A stretch of DNA of 64,000 nucleotides from Saccharicrinis aurantiacus (lineage in GTDB: Bacteria > Bacteroidota > Bacteroidia > Bacteroidales > Marinilabiliaceae): assembly GCF_001660705.2 (NCBI RefSeq), contig NZ_LYBV02000038.1, forward strand, positions 95,020-159,019, given 5' to 3'. Position 1 is the first letter of the stretch, and each line of letters opens with the position of its first letter. Shown one piece after another: positions 56,889 through 64,000 of this stretch. Below the pieces are notes generated by a model that had not been told where the DNA came from, searched no databases, and was given only the letters and a program-made list of their open reading frames with translations. The translations under genes were made by a program, and so were the position numbers.

Positions 56889-56921
56889 TGGGGTAAAATA
56901 ATGCAAGTATCTGATAAAATA
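56889..56921 (+). promoter_or_regulatory. PUL operator site B, upstream of the VOC gene
   Basis: TGGGGTAAAATA starts at 56889 and TCTGATAAAATA at 56910, a 21-base step. TTTG starts at 56953, 64 bases from the site start, within TTTATTTG (56949-56956). This leaves about 31 bases from the predicted transcription start to the ATG at 56994. Confidence 0.7.
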
Positions 56922-56993
56922 CATCAAGTAAGTAGCGTATGAAGCTTGTTTATTTGTAGTGCATTTGAAATAATATCTAAAATCTTAAGAAAT

Positions 56994-57314
56994 ATGGACT
57001 ACAAGTTTAGCCACGTTGGTATACCAACTGCGGAGAATAAAAAATGGGATGGTTTTTATGAACCAGGAAAAATACATTATACTGATTTTGCTAATGATGC
57101 ATTCAATATCGAATTTATTCAGTGTGATGCAGATAGTAATATGCCAGAAATGTTTCAGAATGTGCCTCACGTAGCCTACGAGGTAGATAATATTGAAGCT
57201 GCCTTGGAAGGCAAAGAAATACTGGTTGAAACCTTCTCTCCGGGCGAAGGAGTGCGTGTAGCTTTTATAGTACACAACGGAGCACCTGTTGAGTTTATGG
57301 AGATAGCTAAATAA
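56994..57314 (+). CDS. Small VOC-superfamily protein (glyoxalase/dioxygenase fold)
   Basis: The ATG at 56994 (MDYKFSHVGIPTAENKKWDG) is chosen because the longer frame overlaps the predicted promoter. The 106-residue protein follows the paired beta-alpha-beta-beta-beta pattern, with possible metal ligands His7, His59 (PHVAYEV) and Glu100 or Glu103 (PVEFMEI). No signal peptide is present. It has its own operator (site B) and terminator, so it is controlled with the SusCD and GH16 genes. Such a VOC protein is unusual in a glycan locus and could act on an unusual sugar such as an anhydro- or methyl-sugar. Its activity cannot be told from sequence. Confidence 0.8.
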   Translation: MDYKFSHVGIPTAENKKWDGFYEPGKIHYTDFANDAFNIEFIQCDADSNMPEMFQNVPHVAYEVDNIEAALEGKEILVETFSPGEGVRVAFIVHNGAPVEFMEIAK

Positions 57315-57333
57315 AATAAAAAGCATAATTTTT

Positions 57334-57365
57334 AAACCCCAATTAAGTCTTCTTAATTGGGGTTT
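57334..57365 (+). terminator. Terminator after the VOC gene
   Basis: AAACCCCAATTAAG-TCTT-CTTAATTGGGGTTT is a perfect 14-bp stem. The T-run is short (TTTGTTG). Confidence 0.88.
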
Positions 57366-57466
57366 GTTGTTTGTATGCCTATTTTTCTATTCAGTATGCC
57401 TACGAAATGGAAGATGTGATAGTACAATCGTTTGTAGTTGATTATTAGTATTTTGATTGGTGGTTG

Positions 57467-57499
57467 TGGGGTAATTGTGTGCTTGTATGAGGTAAAATT
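57467..57499 (+). promoter_or_regulatory. PUL operator site C and promoter of the GH16 gene
   Basis: TGGGGTAATTGT starts at 57467 and TGAGGTAAAATT at 57488, a 21-base step. TAGTTTTG (57527-57534) matches the -7 consensus exactly, with TTTG starting 64 bases from the site start, as at sites A and B. The leader would be about 32 bases. Confidence 0.7.
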
Positions 57500-57572
57500 A
57501 AGCTATGATATTTATCATGGACATGGTAGTTTTGATATAGTTAATTATTCACTTTCAATACATTAAACAGCT

Positions 57573-59660
57573 ATGAAACAAAATTCTATTAAAAATCATC
57601 TACACTTTAGAGGTATTTATTTATGCCTTTTACTATTTAATTTTTTCTCCATAAATGCCCAGAATTGGGATGGAGTAGCGCTATGGGGCGGTAATATTAA
57701 TAACAAAACCATTGCAGAATTGAACGAAGAACCAATTGATATTGCTCTTGGTGATTATGTTCAAATGTTTCAATGGTGTACAATTACAAAAGTTGGTATT
57801 AGTTTAGACTTAGTTTATATAAAAGTAGACCAGGTAATAGATGGTACGTTGGTAAATACTTGGAAAGAACCAGGAACTGCACTAGGTACCAATAAAAGTA
57901 ACTTTAATGCTATAGCGCCTAATGAGGCTGCGCTCACAGCACCCGGTCCGGCGAAGTATATAACCTTTACAATTGCTTCACAAGATGCTGTAGGTAACGA
58001 TTTGCCTACGGGCTTAGGTAACTTTAGAATTAGCGTTTGTAAAGTATCCGACGATTCAGAAGTCAGAGCTGCAGTGTATCAAGTTAACTTTATTACAAAG
58101 GTTAAAGATATTTTGGGCGGTAATACCGATCAATCTATTCATGGAACAGGCAGAAATCCCGAGAAAGATTACGAAAAGCCTTTCACATTAATCACTCCGT
58201 CCACAGTAATACCTGAAGCTCCTCTATCGCAATATGAGTGGTCACTTGCGGAAGAGCTATCAGACGAGTTTGATGGATCTACAGTAGATCAAAACAAGTG
58301 GGATAATAAATTACCCGATTGGGGAACAACACCTTGTTGGGTGTTTACTGAGGATAACACTGTTATTGAGAATGGCGAATTAAACCTACAAGTGACGGAT
58401 GAGGGTGTTTATCAAGATGCTGGTCGTTCGCTCTACTTAAAATCAGGAGCAGCGCGTACATGGAATGTGGTTACCTATGGATATTTTGAGTGTAGAATGA
58501 AATCTACCGACCTCATACCCGGAACTTGTCCTGCCTTTTGGATGTACAGTAAAGGTGGTTATGGCGACGCTCCTTTTAATCATGGGAAAACCAGGGTTCA
58601 GTATAGCGAAATAGATGGTATAGAAGTAGGTCAATCTTACACCGATAAAAAAAGAGTGTTGCGCAAATTTGATATGAACCTGCATACTTATCATCTAAAG
58701 CCAAATGGAGCATGGGGCTGGACACGCGGGGTATCTGGCGGCGATATTACCAGGGGCGATTGGTTTCATCCGGATTTAAGCTTTGATATTAGAGATGATT
58801 ATCACACATATGGTATCTGGAATAGGTCCGATTCTATTATTTGGTATGTGGATGGAGTGAAGCGTAACGCAAAGAAAAATCTGTATTGGCATTTACCAAT
58901 GCGTGTGATAGTATCCTTAGGTATTCGTCCGCCTTATTGTATTTATAAAAGTGGAGGGTTTACAGAAGTTGATCCATCAAAGGTTGCCGGATATGTAAAG
59001 GGTGAAACCTTCAAGGTACCAATGAAGGTAGATTACGTTAGAGGATGGAAATTGAAACCACAAATTGTGGCAAAAGATCTTAATTTGTTATCCGATGTTA
59101 ATACAAATTTTGGTAGCATAACTTTTGAAGGAGAGTTTAATGCCGGCAGTGGTGAGCTTGTTACTAGTGATAATGGAGTAGTTTTATCATTGATAGAAAA
59201 AGATGACAGCGGAAATGTTGTTCGTACAGTAAAAACCATTTCCGATGCTACTAAAAAAGACCTAGAATTAGGTAAACTTGAGATTACCATGGATTTGAGT
59301 GACGTGCCTAGTAGTGGTTCTTTACCTTCAAATCATTATTACGATTTGGCAGTGTCACTAACATCAAGTTATAATAAAGGCACTGAAGTAATACTAACTC
59401 CCGAAGGGCAGCAGAATATAACTACAGAAATTATAAAAACACAGCGTAACGAAAGTTGGATTATTTCGCCAAATCCAGCAAAAAGTAAATTGCAGATTAA
59501 AAATTTACCCGAAGGAACAATTGTTAAGGTGTTTGATATGGCCGGAAAGCTTCATTTATTCCATGCCTATAATAATTATGGTATTAATATATCCGAATTA
59601 AAGCCTGGCATTTATATGGTTGAAGCCAAAAATGTAACCCAAAAGTTATTGGTGAATTAA
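57573..59660 (+). CDS. Secreted GH16 endo-glycanase with type IX sorting domain
   Basis: The 695-residue protein has a signal peptide ending SINAQ, an N-terminal beta domain (about 25-220), a GH16 domain (about 225-500), a linker domain, and a type IX C-terminal sorting domain (ISPNPAKSKLQI...GKLHLF...ELKPGIYMVEAK...KLLVN). The GH16 catalytic motif is EIDGIE with Glu346, Asp348 and Glu351; the extra residue (ExDxxE) is the bulged form found in agarases, porphyranases and kappa-carrageenases and not the plain form of lichenases. With the adjacent sulfatase it points to a sulfated red-algal galactan. The type IX tag places it on the cell surface or in the medium. Confidence 0.93.
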   Translation: MKQNSIKNHLHFRGIYLCLLLFNFFSINAQNWDGVALWGGNINNKTIAELNEEPIDIALGDYVQMFQWCTITKVGISLDLVYIKVDQVIDGTLVNTWKEPGTALGTNKSNFNAIAPNEAALTAPGPAKYITFTIASQDAVGNDLPTGLGNFRISVCKVSDDSEVRAAVYQVNFITKVKDILGGNTDQSIHGTGRNPEKDYEKPFTLITPSTVIPEAPLSQYEWSLAEELSDEFDGSTVDQNKWDNKLPDWGTTPCWVFTEDNTVIENGELNLQVTDEGVYQDAGRSLYLKSGAARTWNVVTYGYFECRMKSTDLIPGTCPAFWMYSKGGYGDAPFNHGKTRVQYSEIDGIEVGQSYTDKKRVLRKFDMNLHTYHLKPNGAWGWTRGVSGGDITRGDWFHPDLSFDIRDDYHTYGIWNRSDSIIWYVDGVKRNAKKNLYWHLPMRVIVSLGIRPPYCIYKSGGFTEVDPSKVAGYVKGETFKVPMKVDYVRGWKLKPQIVAKDLNLLSDVNTNFGSITFEGEFNAGSGELVTSDNGVVLSLIEKDDSGNVVRTVKTISDATKKDLELGKLEITMDLSDVPSSGSLPSNHYYDLAVSLTSSYNKGTEVILTPEGQQNITTEIIKTQRNESWIISPNPAKSKLQIKNLPEGTIVKVFDMAGKLHLFHAYNNYGINISELKPGIYMVEAKNVTQKLLVN

Positions 59661-59685
59661 TTATACCTAAAACAACTTCATAATG

Positions 59686-59719
59686 ATGGTTGCTTCTGAT
59701 AGCAGGAGCAACCATTTTT
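59686..59719 (+). terminator. Terminator after the GH16 gene
   Basis: ATGGTTGCT and AGCAACCAT pair as the outer stem, with CTG/CAG inside across one mismatch, and TTTTTA follows. It lies 25 bases past the GH16 stop. Confidence 0.85.
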
Positions 59720-59797
59720 ACTTTATTTTTAGCGATTTATAGAAATAAACTAAGGTGTTGGTTGACAAAACTATTCATTGGGTAGAGAAGGTCTTGT

Positions 59798-60709
59798 TTA
59801 ATAAAAAAGATACCCGTTTACACCACCTTGTAAATACAACTTTGGCTTACGCACTTTTTCACCATCCTCAAAAAGATAGGGTAAACCATTTTCTTGCAAC
59901 ATAGGCACATGTGGGTTTCCGCCTAGTTTAGAGTCTTTGCTTCTTATAATCATATCATGCACCATTCTGTTCTGAAACAGATGGCGAATTTGCTCGGCAT
60001 CAATACCTAACTCGGCATTATACGATTGCGAAAAATTGCCAGCCTGCTCATACCTAAACGCCATAATGCCGTGCGAAAAGCGTCCGTAATGTGCATCGCG
60101 TAAATCTTTGTATCCATACCTTGCGGGATAATCAGAATCTTTTACTTTTTTAGCTCTGCTACATTTGCCTGTCCAGGTGGTCGATTGCAAAGCCAATTGT
60201 TTATCCTCTTTGGTGTATAAAAAGGCAAAAGCACCGGTTCTGTATTTATCCTCGTGTCCCTTTATAAAGCCCAAAATGTCGTTTTGAAACAGGAAACTCA
60301 CTTCATCAAAATGAAGCACCAATTCGCCAGTTGCCTGCGTGGTTTGTATATCGTTCCAATACCATCTGAAGTTATATCCGCCCGAATATTTATTGCTATT
60401 CATCAATGAATACTCATTAATGTATGTTTTATATTGGTTGGTTTGGTCGCCCGATATATGAAACCCAGCAAAGGTTTGAAACTCTTTACTGCTAATTTTA
60501 GGGCCAAGGTTTCGCCTGTTAAAGTATATGGCTGCACCTTGATTGAGCTGATAAAAGCTATCGTAGTAATAGAGCTGATAGCTTAGGCCGATGCGCTGTA
60601 TGTGTGTTCCAAACTGAAATATAAGTCCAAACTTAGAGCCAAAGTCTGATCCCTTACAAAGGACAGGTATCAGCAATATAATGAGGATAGTGGTTGTTCT
60701 TTTCAACAT
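59798..60709 (-). CDS. Exported protein resembling polymorphic toxin type 23 (Ntox23)
   Basis: The 303-residue protein has a signal peptide (MLKRTTTILIILLIPVLCKG). Beta-strand text follows (FGLIFQFGTHIQRIGLSYQL), then YNAELGIDAEQIRHLFQNRM and a proline-rich end (GGNPHVPMLQENGLPYLFED). To my recall this resembles the toxin-23 domain annotated in Bacteroidota. No immunity gene was recognised: the next gene is rightward and a lipoprotein. The alternative is an outer-membrane barrel-like protein of unrelated function. The family call is tentative. Confidence 0.5.
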   Translation of the reverse strand: MLKRTTTILIILLIPVLCKGSDFGSKFGLIFQFGTHIQRIGLSYQLYYYDSFYQLNQGAAIYFNRRNLGPKISSKEFQTFAGFHISGDQTNQYKTYINEYSLMNSNKYSGGYNFRWYWNDIQTTQATGELVLHFDEVSFLFQNDILGFIKGHEDKYRTGAFAFLYTKEDKQLALQSTTWTGKCSRAKKVKDSDYPARYGYKDLRDAHYGRFSHGIMAFRYEQAGNFSQSYNAELGIDAEQIRHLFQNRMVHDMIIRSKDSKLGGNPHVPMLQENGLPYLFEDGEKVRKPKLYLQGGVNGYLFY

Positions 60710-61211
60710 CGATAGTTAGTGTTTTCAGTAAAGGTACAAATAAATTGTAAGGCTTAATATTTTCTGAACAGAGTCACTTTTAGGCAACATACCTGAGTTT
60801 TGCACCATCATATCTCACCTTTGCGACTTTGATTGGCCATAATATGGCAAAGATGCCAATCAATTCTCTTTAGGAACATAACATTGTAGATGAACATAAC
60901 AGAAGTTTTGCTATTTTCATACCCGAATTAAATATTCTAGCTTGTGTATATCTCCATTGATGATGAGTATTCAGGAAATATATTAGGGTGGTATTGATAA
61001 TGAATATTAATAGCATACGGTAGTTGGCAACGGTATGAAAAACAAACAGAAACAATATAATTTTTTGAAAGCCGCACTGCTAGAAGAAAGTGAAATTAAT
61101 TGTGGATAAGAACTACTATCAATAAAAAATAAAGGCCATAGGCTTGAATAAAAGTTTATGGTTAAATGTTGATAATATTATACTAAACTGTGATTATACT
61201 TTAAACAAACA
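60710..61211. other. Non-coding region, 502 bases
   Basis: The stretch holds the divergent promoters of the toxin-23-like gene and the small lipoprotein gene, neither resolved. A 61-residue leftward frame at 60870-61055 has no start context or domain and was rejected. No repeat or RNA gene was seen. Confidence 0.45.
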
Positions 61212-61757
61212 ATGAGACAGATTCTTTTTATTGCGTTATTAATATTGGCCACATCTTGCAATCGAGCAGATAACTTTTCAACTTATACAAAGTTTATTGA
61301 AGGATATTATAATAAGGGTTTTGACAGTATTTCTGATTATCTGAGCGACACTATTACCATAAAGGATGATGGGTATGAAAAGAAATACACAAAATCAGAT
61401 TTCCAAGTATACTACCAATGGGACTCCGTTTTTCAACCTACTCATGAAATTCTGGAAATTTATAGGTGTGATAGTATCATAGATATTGTTGTATCTATAT
61501 CATCCAAACGTTTTGAATTTCTTGAAAACAATCCAATGATAACACGTCAGAATATATATTTAAGCGAAGGAAAAGTTACTGTAATTGAATTTGTTGAGAG
61601 TAAGAGTGCTGATTGGAAGGTTTGGAAAGAGCGACGTGATTCTCTTGTAAAATGGATTGACAATAACCATAAAGAATTATCGGGGTTTATATACGATATG
61701 ACAAAAGAAGGTGCCGAAGATTATCTAAAAGCTATTGACTTGTACCAAAATGAATAG
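61212..61757 (+). CDS. Small lipoprotein of unknown function
   Basis: The 181-residue protein has a lipoprotein signal (MRQILFIALLILATSC). The mature part alternates helices and strands (YTKFIEGYYNKGFDSISDYL, then CDSIIDIVVSISSKRFEFLE) in a pattern that could be an NTF2-like cone, with a charged C-terminal helix. I do not recognise the family. It stands upstream of the metallo-beta-lactamase gene by 127 bases. Those two could share a transcript, but a start region for the second is possible. Confidence 0.7.
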   Translation: MRQILFIALLILATSCNRADNFSTYTKFIEGYYNKGFDSISDYLSDTITIKDDGYEKKYTKSDFQVYYQWDSVFQPTHEILEIYRCDSIIDIVVSISSKRFEFLENNPMITRQNIYLSEGKVTVIEFVESKSADWKVWKERRDSLVKWIDNNHKELSGFIYDMTKEGAEDYLKAIDLYQNE

Positions 61758-61884
61758 TTAAAACCCTCACAATAATCAGGCATAAAGCCCAAGTGTCAGT
61801 TATAATCAGCAGCGCATTATTAGAGTTATTGCACCTGGTGGCAAAAAGAGATAGCAGGAAACAAACAGTTAATGAATTTGAGAT

Positions 61885-62637
61885 ATGATAAAAAGAAAAG
61901 TTTTAATCTTATTAATCGGGCTAATGGGAGCCACTTTATTACACGCCCAAACTGAAAGTAAAATAATAATTAATGAAGATCTTCAATTAACTCAAATTCA
62001 AGATTCAATTTTTATTCATAAATCATGGAGTCATACAGAAAGCTTTGGTAGAGTTTCTGCAAATGGATTAATTGTAATAAGAAATGGACAGGCTATCATG
62101 ATTGATACTCCCTGGAATAAAGAAATGACAAAACAATTGATCGAATTTATTGAGGATTCATTAAATGTTCAGTTTGTGAAATTTATTGCAGGTCATTACC
62201 ATGAAGACTGCATTGGTGGTTTGGATTATCTTCAAACGCGAGGCATCGAAACAATTGCCAATAGTCTTACCGTAAAAAAATGCAAAGAGGATAAGCTCTA
62301 TGTTCCTTCCACTTCATTTGTTGATTCTTTAATAATTGATTTTAACGGACTCAAACTCGAGTGTAGATTTCTGGGTGGGGGACATACATTTGACAATATC
62401 ACAGTTTGGATTCCTAATGAACAGTTATTATTTGGAGGTTGTCTTATTAAATCTTCTGATTCAAGGACTCTAGGGTATATAGGAGAGGCTGTTTTAGAGG
62501 ATTGGGATTTCACGGTAAAAAAGGTAATGGAGCAATATGAGAATATAGAAGTTGTTATTCCAGGACACGGCAACTACGGAGGTGCTGAATTATTATCACA
62601 CACAATTGAGTTGCTTGAGAAACATAGGAATAAATAA
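61885..62637 (+). CDS. Subclass B1-type metallo-beta-lactamase
   Basis: The 250-residue exported protein has a signal peptide ending LLHAQ. All six B1 zinc ligands are visible: His104, His106 and Asp108 in GHYHEDCIGG, His167 in GGGHTFDNITVW, Cys186 in LLFGGCLIKS, and His228 in VIPGHGNYGG. The Cys in the GGC motif and the strand order place it with B1 and not B2 or B3. B1 enzymes hydrolyse penicillins, cephalosporins and carbapenems in the periplasm. Environmental Bacteroidota often carry chromosomal members. Clinical relevance is not shown here. Confidence 0.9.
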   Translation: MIKRKVLILLIGLMGATLLHAQTESKIIINEDLQLTQIQDSIFIHKSWSHTESFGRVSANGLIVIRNGQAIMIDTPWNKEMTKQLIEFIEDSLNVQFVKFIAGHYHEDCIGGLDYLQTRGIETIANSLTVKKCKEDKLYVPSTSFVDSLIIDFNGLKLECRFLGGGHTFDNITVWIPNEQLLFGGCLIKSSDSRTLGYIGEAVLEDWDFTVKKVMEQYENIEVVIPGHGNYGGAELLSHTIELLEKHRNK

Positions 62638-62924
62638 CCACGTTAGAGTGCATTTGAGCCTTATTTGCTCATACGAGTTTTGTGGTAGTTTAAGAGGAAA
62701 CCTCAGGTAATCGACTACCATTGGTACTCACTATTTATAGTATAGCTAAAAACCACAAATGACTGCTAAAACATTAATACTTTTTATTACATCATCGCTA
62801 TTTATGTACAGAAAATATTAAGTTTAAATAAAAGTTCGGCACAAGGGGATTTTAGAGCTTTGTTTTTTTAATTGTTTCTATCTTTTATCCGAGTCGTTCA
62901 AACCCATTAATCAATCAATTAGTT

Positions 62925-63488
62925 GTGGATAAACAAGAGTTTTTAGACGATTTACACCAGTTAAATGAAGACTTTAAAAAGTACTTTGAAGTAAAGGATA
63001 GCTTTACCGCAGACTTGTCTTTAAAATTATGCGACTACGCCAATAAACGATATCCCCAATTGTTAGAAAACGCAGAAGCTTTAAGCCAGATTAAAGAAAA
63101 ATCGGAGGTGTTATCCTTAAAGGCATTCGATTACTTGATAAACGCTAGTGATAAGGAAGATGATATATTTGCTCAGAAAACAACATCTTATATCCCAAAA
63201 ATTACTACACGAAGTGAAAGTGAAATTGAGTTGCAAGATTTCTTAAATGACATACCCATAGCTCTGCATGAATCTGCAACACGAATACATTGGATAGAGT
63301 ATGAAGATGTAATAAAGCAACAGAAACTAGATAAAGAAGCTCACGATTTAGTTAAATCAGTACTTGTAAAACATTTCGAAGAAGAAATAATGGAGTTTAA
63401 TAGCTCAGAATTTCATTATATAGATAACATAACTTGGTCATTTGTTACCGAATTATTTTTAGAGGAAGTTTATGCAAGTCTTCGTTAA
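62925..63488 (+). CDS. Unknown helical protein with GTG start
   Basis: The 187-residue protein starts at a GTG (62925), since no ATG is available near the start of the frame. It is highly charged and mostly helical (MDKQEFLDDLHQLNEDFKKY, later HDLVKSVLVKHFEEEIMEF), with no signal peptide or membrane segment. I recognise no domain. It lies 287 bases after the metallo-beta-lactamase gene. Confidence 0.65.
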   Translation: MDKQEFLDDLHQLNEDFKKYFEVKDSFTADLSLKLCDYANKRYPQLLENAEALSQIKEKSEVLSLKAFDYLINASDKEDDIFAQKTTSYIPKITTRSESEIELQDFLNDIPIALHESATRIHWIEYEDVIKQQKLDKEAHDLVKSVLVKHFEEEIMEFNSSEFHYIDNITWSFVTELFLEEVYASLR

Positions 63489-63629
63489 CTGAGGCCTCAA
63501 TGGAAATAAGTTGATGGCTAAACTTACACAAAAGGATATTATTAATTTGAACCAAGGCTTGAAAAGCTTTTAATTAGAGCGCCTCCTGTTTCAGGAAATG
63601 GGGCTGTAGTTATAAGTGCTGTTAAAACT
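63489..63629. other. Spacer with a possible gene fragment
   Basis: A 19-residue frame at 63514-63573 (MAKLTQKDIINLNQGLKSF) looks coding-like but is too short to support. It might be the remnant of a gene now lost. Nothing else was seen. Confidence 0.25.
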
Positions 63630-63797
63630 CTAGTTTGTAATTATTTCATCAGATACTATGGCATCACTCTCTTCGAGCATTGATTTAGAACTTCCGTAAA
63701 TCACATAATCGTTGTAAAAAGCCTCGTTTTTGCCTTTCCAAATCAACTTACCCACTTCGCTGTTTCGTAAATTTGTTAGTTTAACATGATCAAACAT
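63630..63797 (-). CDS. Small ORF of 55 residues, possible gene
   Basis: On the minus strand an ATG at 63797 opens a 55-residue frame beginning MFDHVKLTNLRNSEVGKLIW and ending SDAIVSDEIITN. The composition is like neighbouring coding DNA (mixed charged and hydrophobic residues, no low-complexity runs). It has no recognised domain, signal peptide or membrane segment. A real small protein or a truncated gene are both possible. Confidence 0.35.
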   Translation of the reverse strand: MFDHVKLTNLRNSEVGKLIWKGKNEAFYNDYVIYGSSKSMLEESDAIVSDEIITN

Positions 63798-63919
63798 AAT
63801 TGTTTAGATTTTGGTTGATTTATATGAGGTATACGTAAGGCTATATTAAAATAATTTCACATCGTATAGCTGATAATCAGTGTTTTTAGGGTTGAATAAT
63901 GAGCCTTCGTAGCTACTCT

Positions 63920-64000
63920 GACGCAAATCTGCTGCAAATCTGCAGGAAGTTTGCGTCAGCGACGCAAATCCGCCGCAAACTTGCGTGACGCAAATCCGTT
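63920..64000. repeat. Palindromic GACGCAAAT-rich repeat at the window edge
   Basis: GACGCAAAT occurs at 63920, 63961 and 63987 with related TGCAAAT and CGCAAAC copies between. GTTTGCGTC (63949-63957) and GACGCAAAT (63961-63969) form a hairpin with an AGC loop, so the units alternate in direction. The array runs off the right edge. It is more GC-rich than its surroundings. Confidence 0.7.

Noticed and set aside
60870..61055. A 61-residue leftward ORF
   Set aside because: It has no promoter, domain or plausible start context and lies in AT-rich intergenic DNA.
63920..64000. CRISPR array at the right edge
   Set aside because: The repeats alternate in direction and vary in spacing; there are no spacers of even length.

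Overview
This is a 64 kb piece of an AT-rich chromosome from a marine member of the Bacteroidota. The placement rests on SusC/SusD pairs, a hybrid two-component regulator, ECF-sigma/FecR signalling, a type IX secretion sorting domain on a GH16 enzyme, and TAnnTTTG-type -7 promoter elements. Algal-type glycosidases, a sulfatase and a PPi-type PEP carboxykinase suggest a facultatively anaerobic polysaccharide degrader, perhaps of the Marinilabiliales; that last step is inference. No tRNA, rRNA, CRISPR array or complete insertion sequence was seen.

Layout. 1-9.6 kb: a leftward glycosidase operon (a GH43-like enzyme, a fused nucleoside-hydrolase-like/GH43-like enzyme, and a GH3 enzyme running off the left edge) divergent from a hybrid two-component regulator. 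9.6-10.1 kb: a degenerate region with a 21-bp tandem repeat. 10.1-19.4 kb: housekeeping and central carbon genes. These are threonylcarbamoyl-AMP synthase, a DUF4914 P-loop protein behind a promoter-proximal XRE-cupin regulator, a 1151-residue PPi-type PEP carboxykinase, a DUF4494 protein and a carrier-protein-like protein without the prosthetic-group serine. 19.4-28.6 kb: an ECF sigma/FecR/STN signalling cassette, a LamG-nuclease-like lipoprotein and a large hybrid kinase. 28.7-36.7 kb: GHL10 hydrolase, SRPBCC-GyrI protein, ferredoxin reductase-like protein, rlmN, ssb and clpB. 37.1-44.4 kb: a rightward run of membrane and lipid genes (TauE-like transporter, CdsA-like, polyprenol/phytol-kinase-like, acyl-reductase-like, CDP-alcohol phosphotransferase, DUF5686). 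44.5-46.5 kb: a chemoreceptor and a GH25 lysozyme.

46.6-59.7 kb: a second polysaccharide-utilisation segment with SusC, SusD, a SusE-position lipoprotein, a sulfatase, an AraC regulator, a VOC protein and a secreted GH16. I read a shared 33-bp direct-repeat operator upstream of susC, the VOC gene and the GH16 gene, each with TTTG starting exactly 64 bases from the operator start. The susC leader also carries two 10-bp stem-loops with the same eight-base loop. A 158-bp MITE-like element with about 28-bp terminal inverted repeats sits downstream of the sulfatase gene.

59.8-64 kb: accessory genes (a toxin-23-like secreted protein, a small lipoprotein, a subclass B1 metallo-beta-lactamase with all six zinc ligands, and two unknown ORFs), ending in a palindromic GACGCAAAT-rich repeat cut by the window edge.

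The strongest candidates for something undescribed are the operator set with fixed promoter spacing, the paired identical-loop hairpins in the susC leader, the lipid-modification gene run, and the pairing of DUF4914 with PPi-type PEP carboxykinase.
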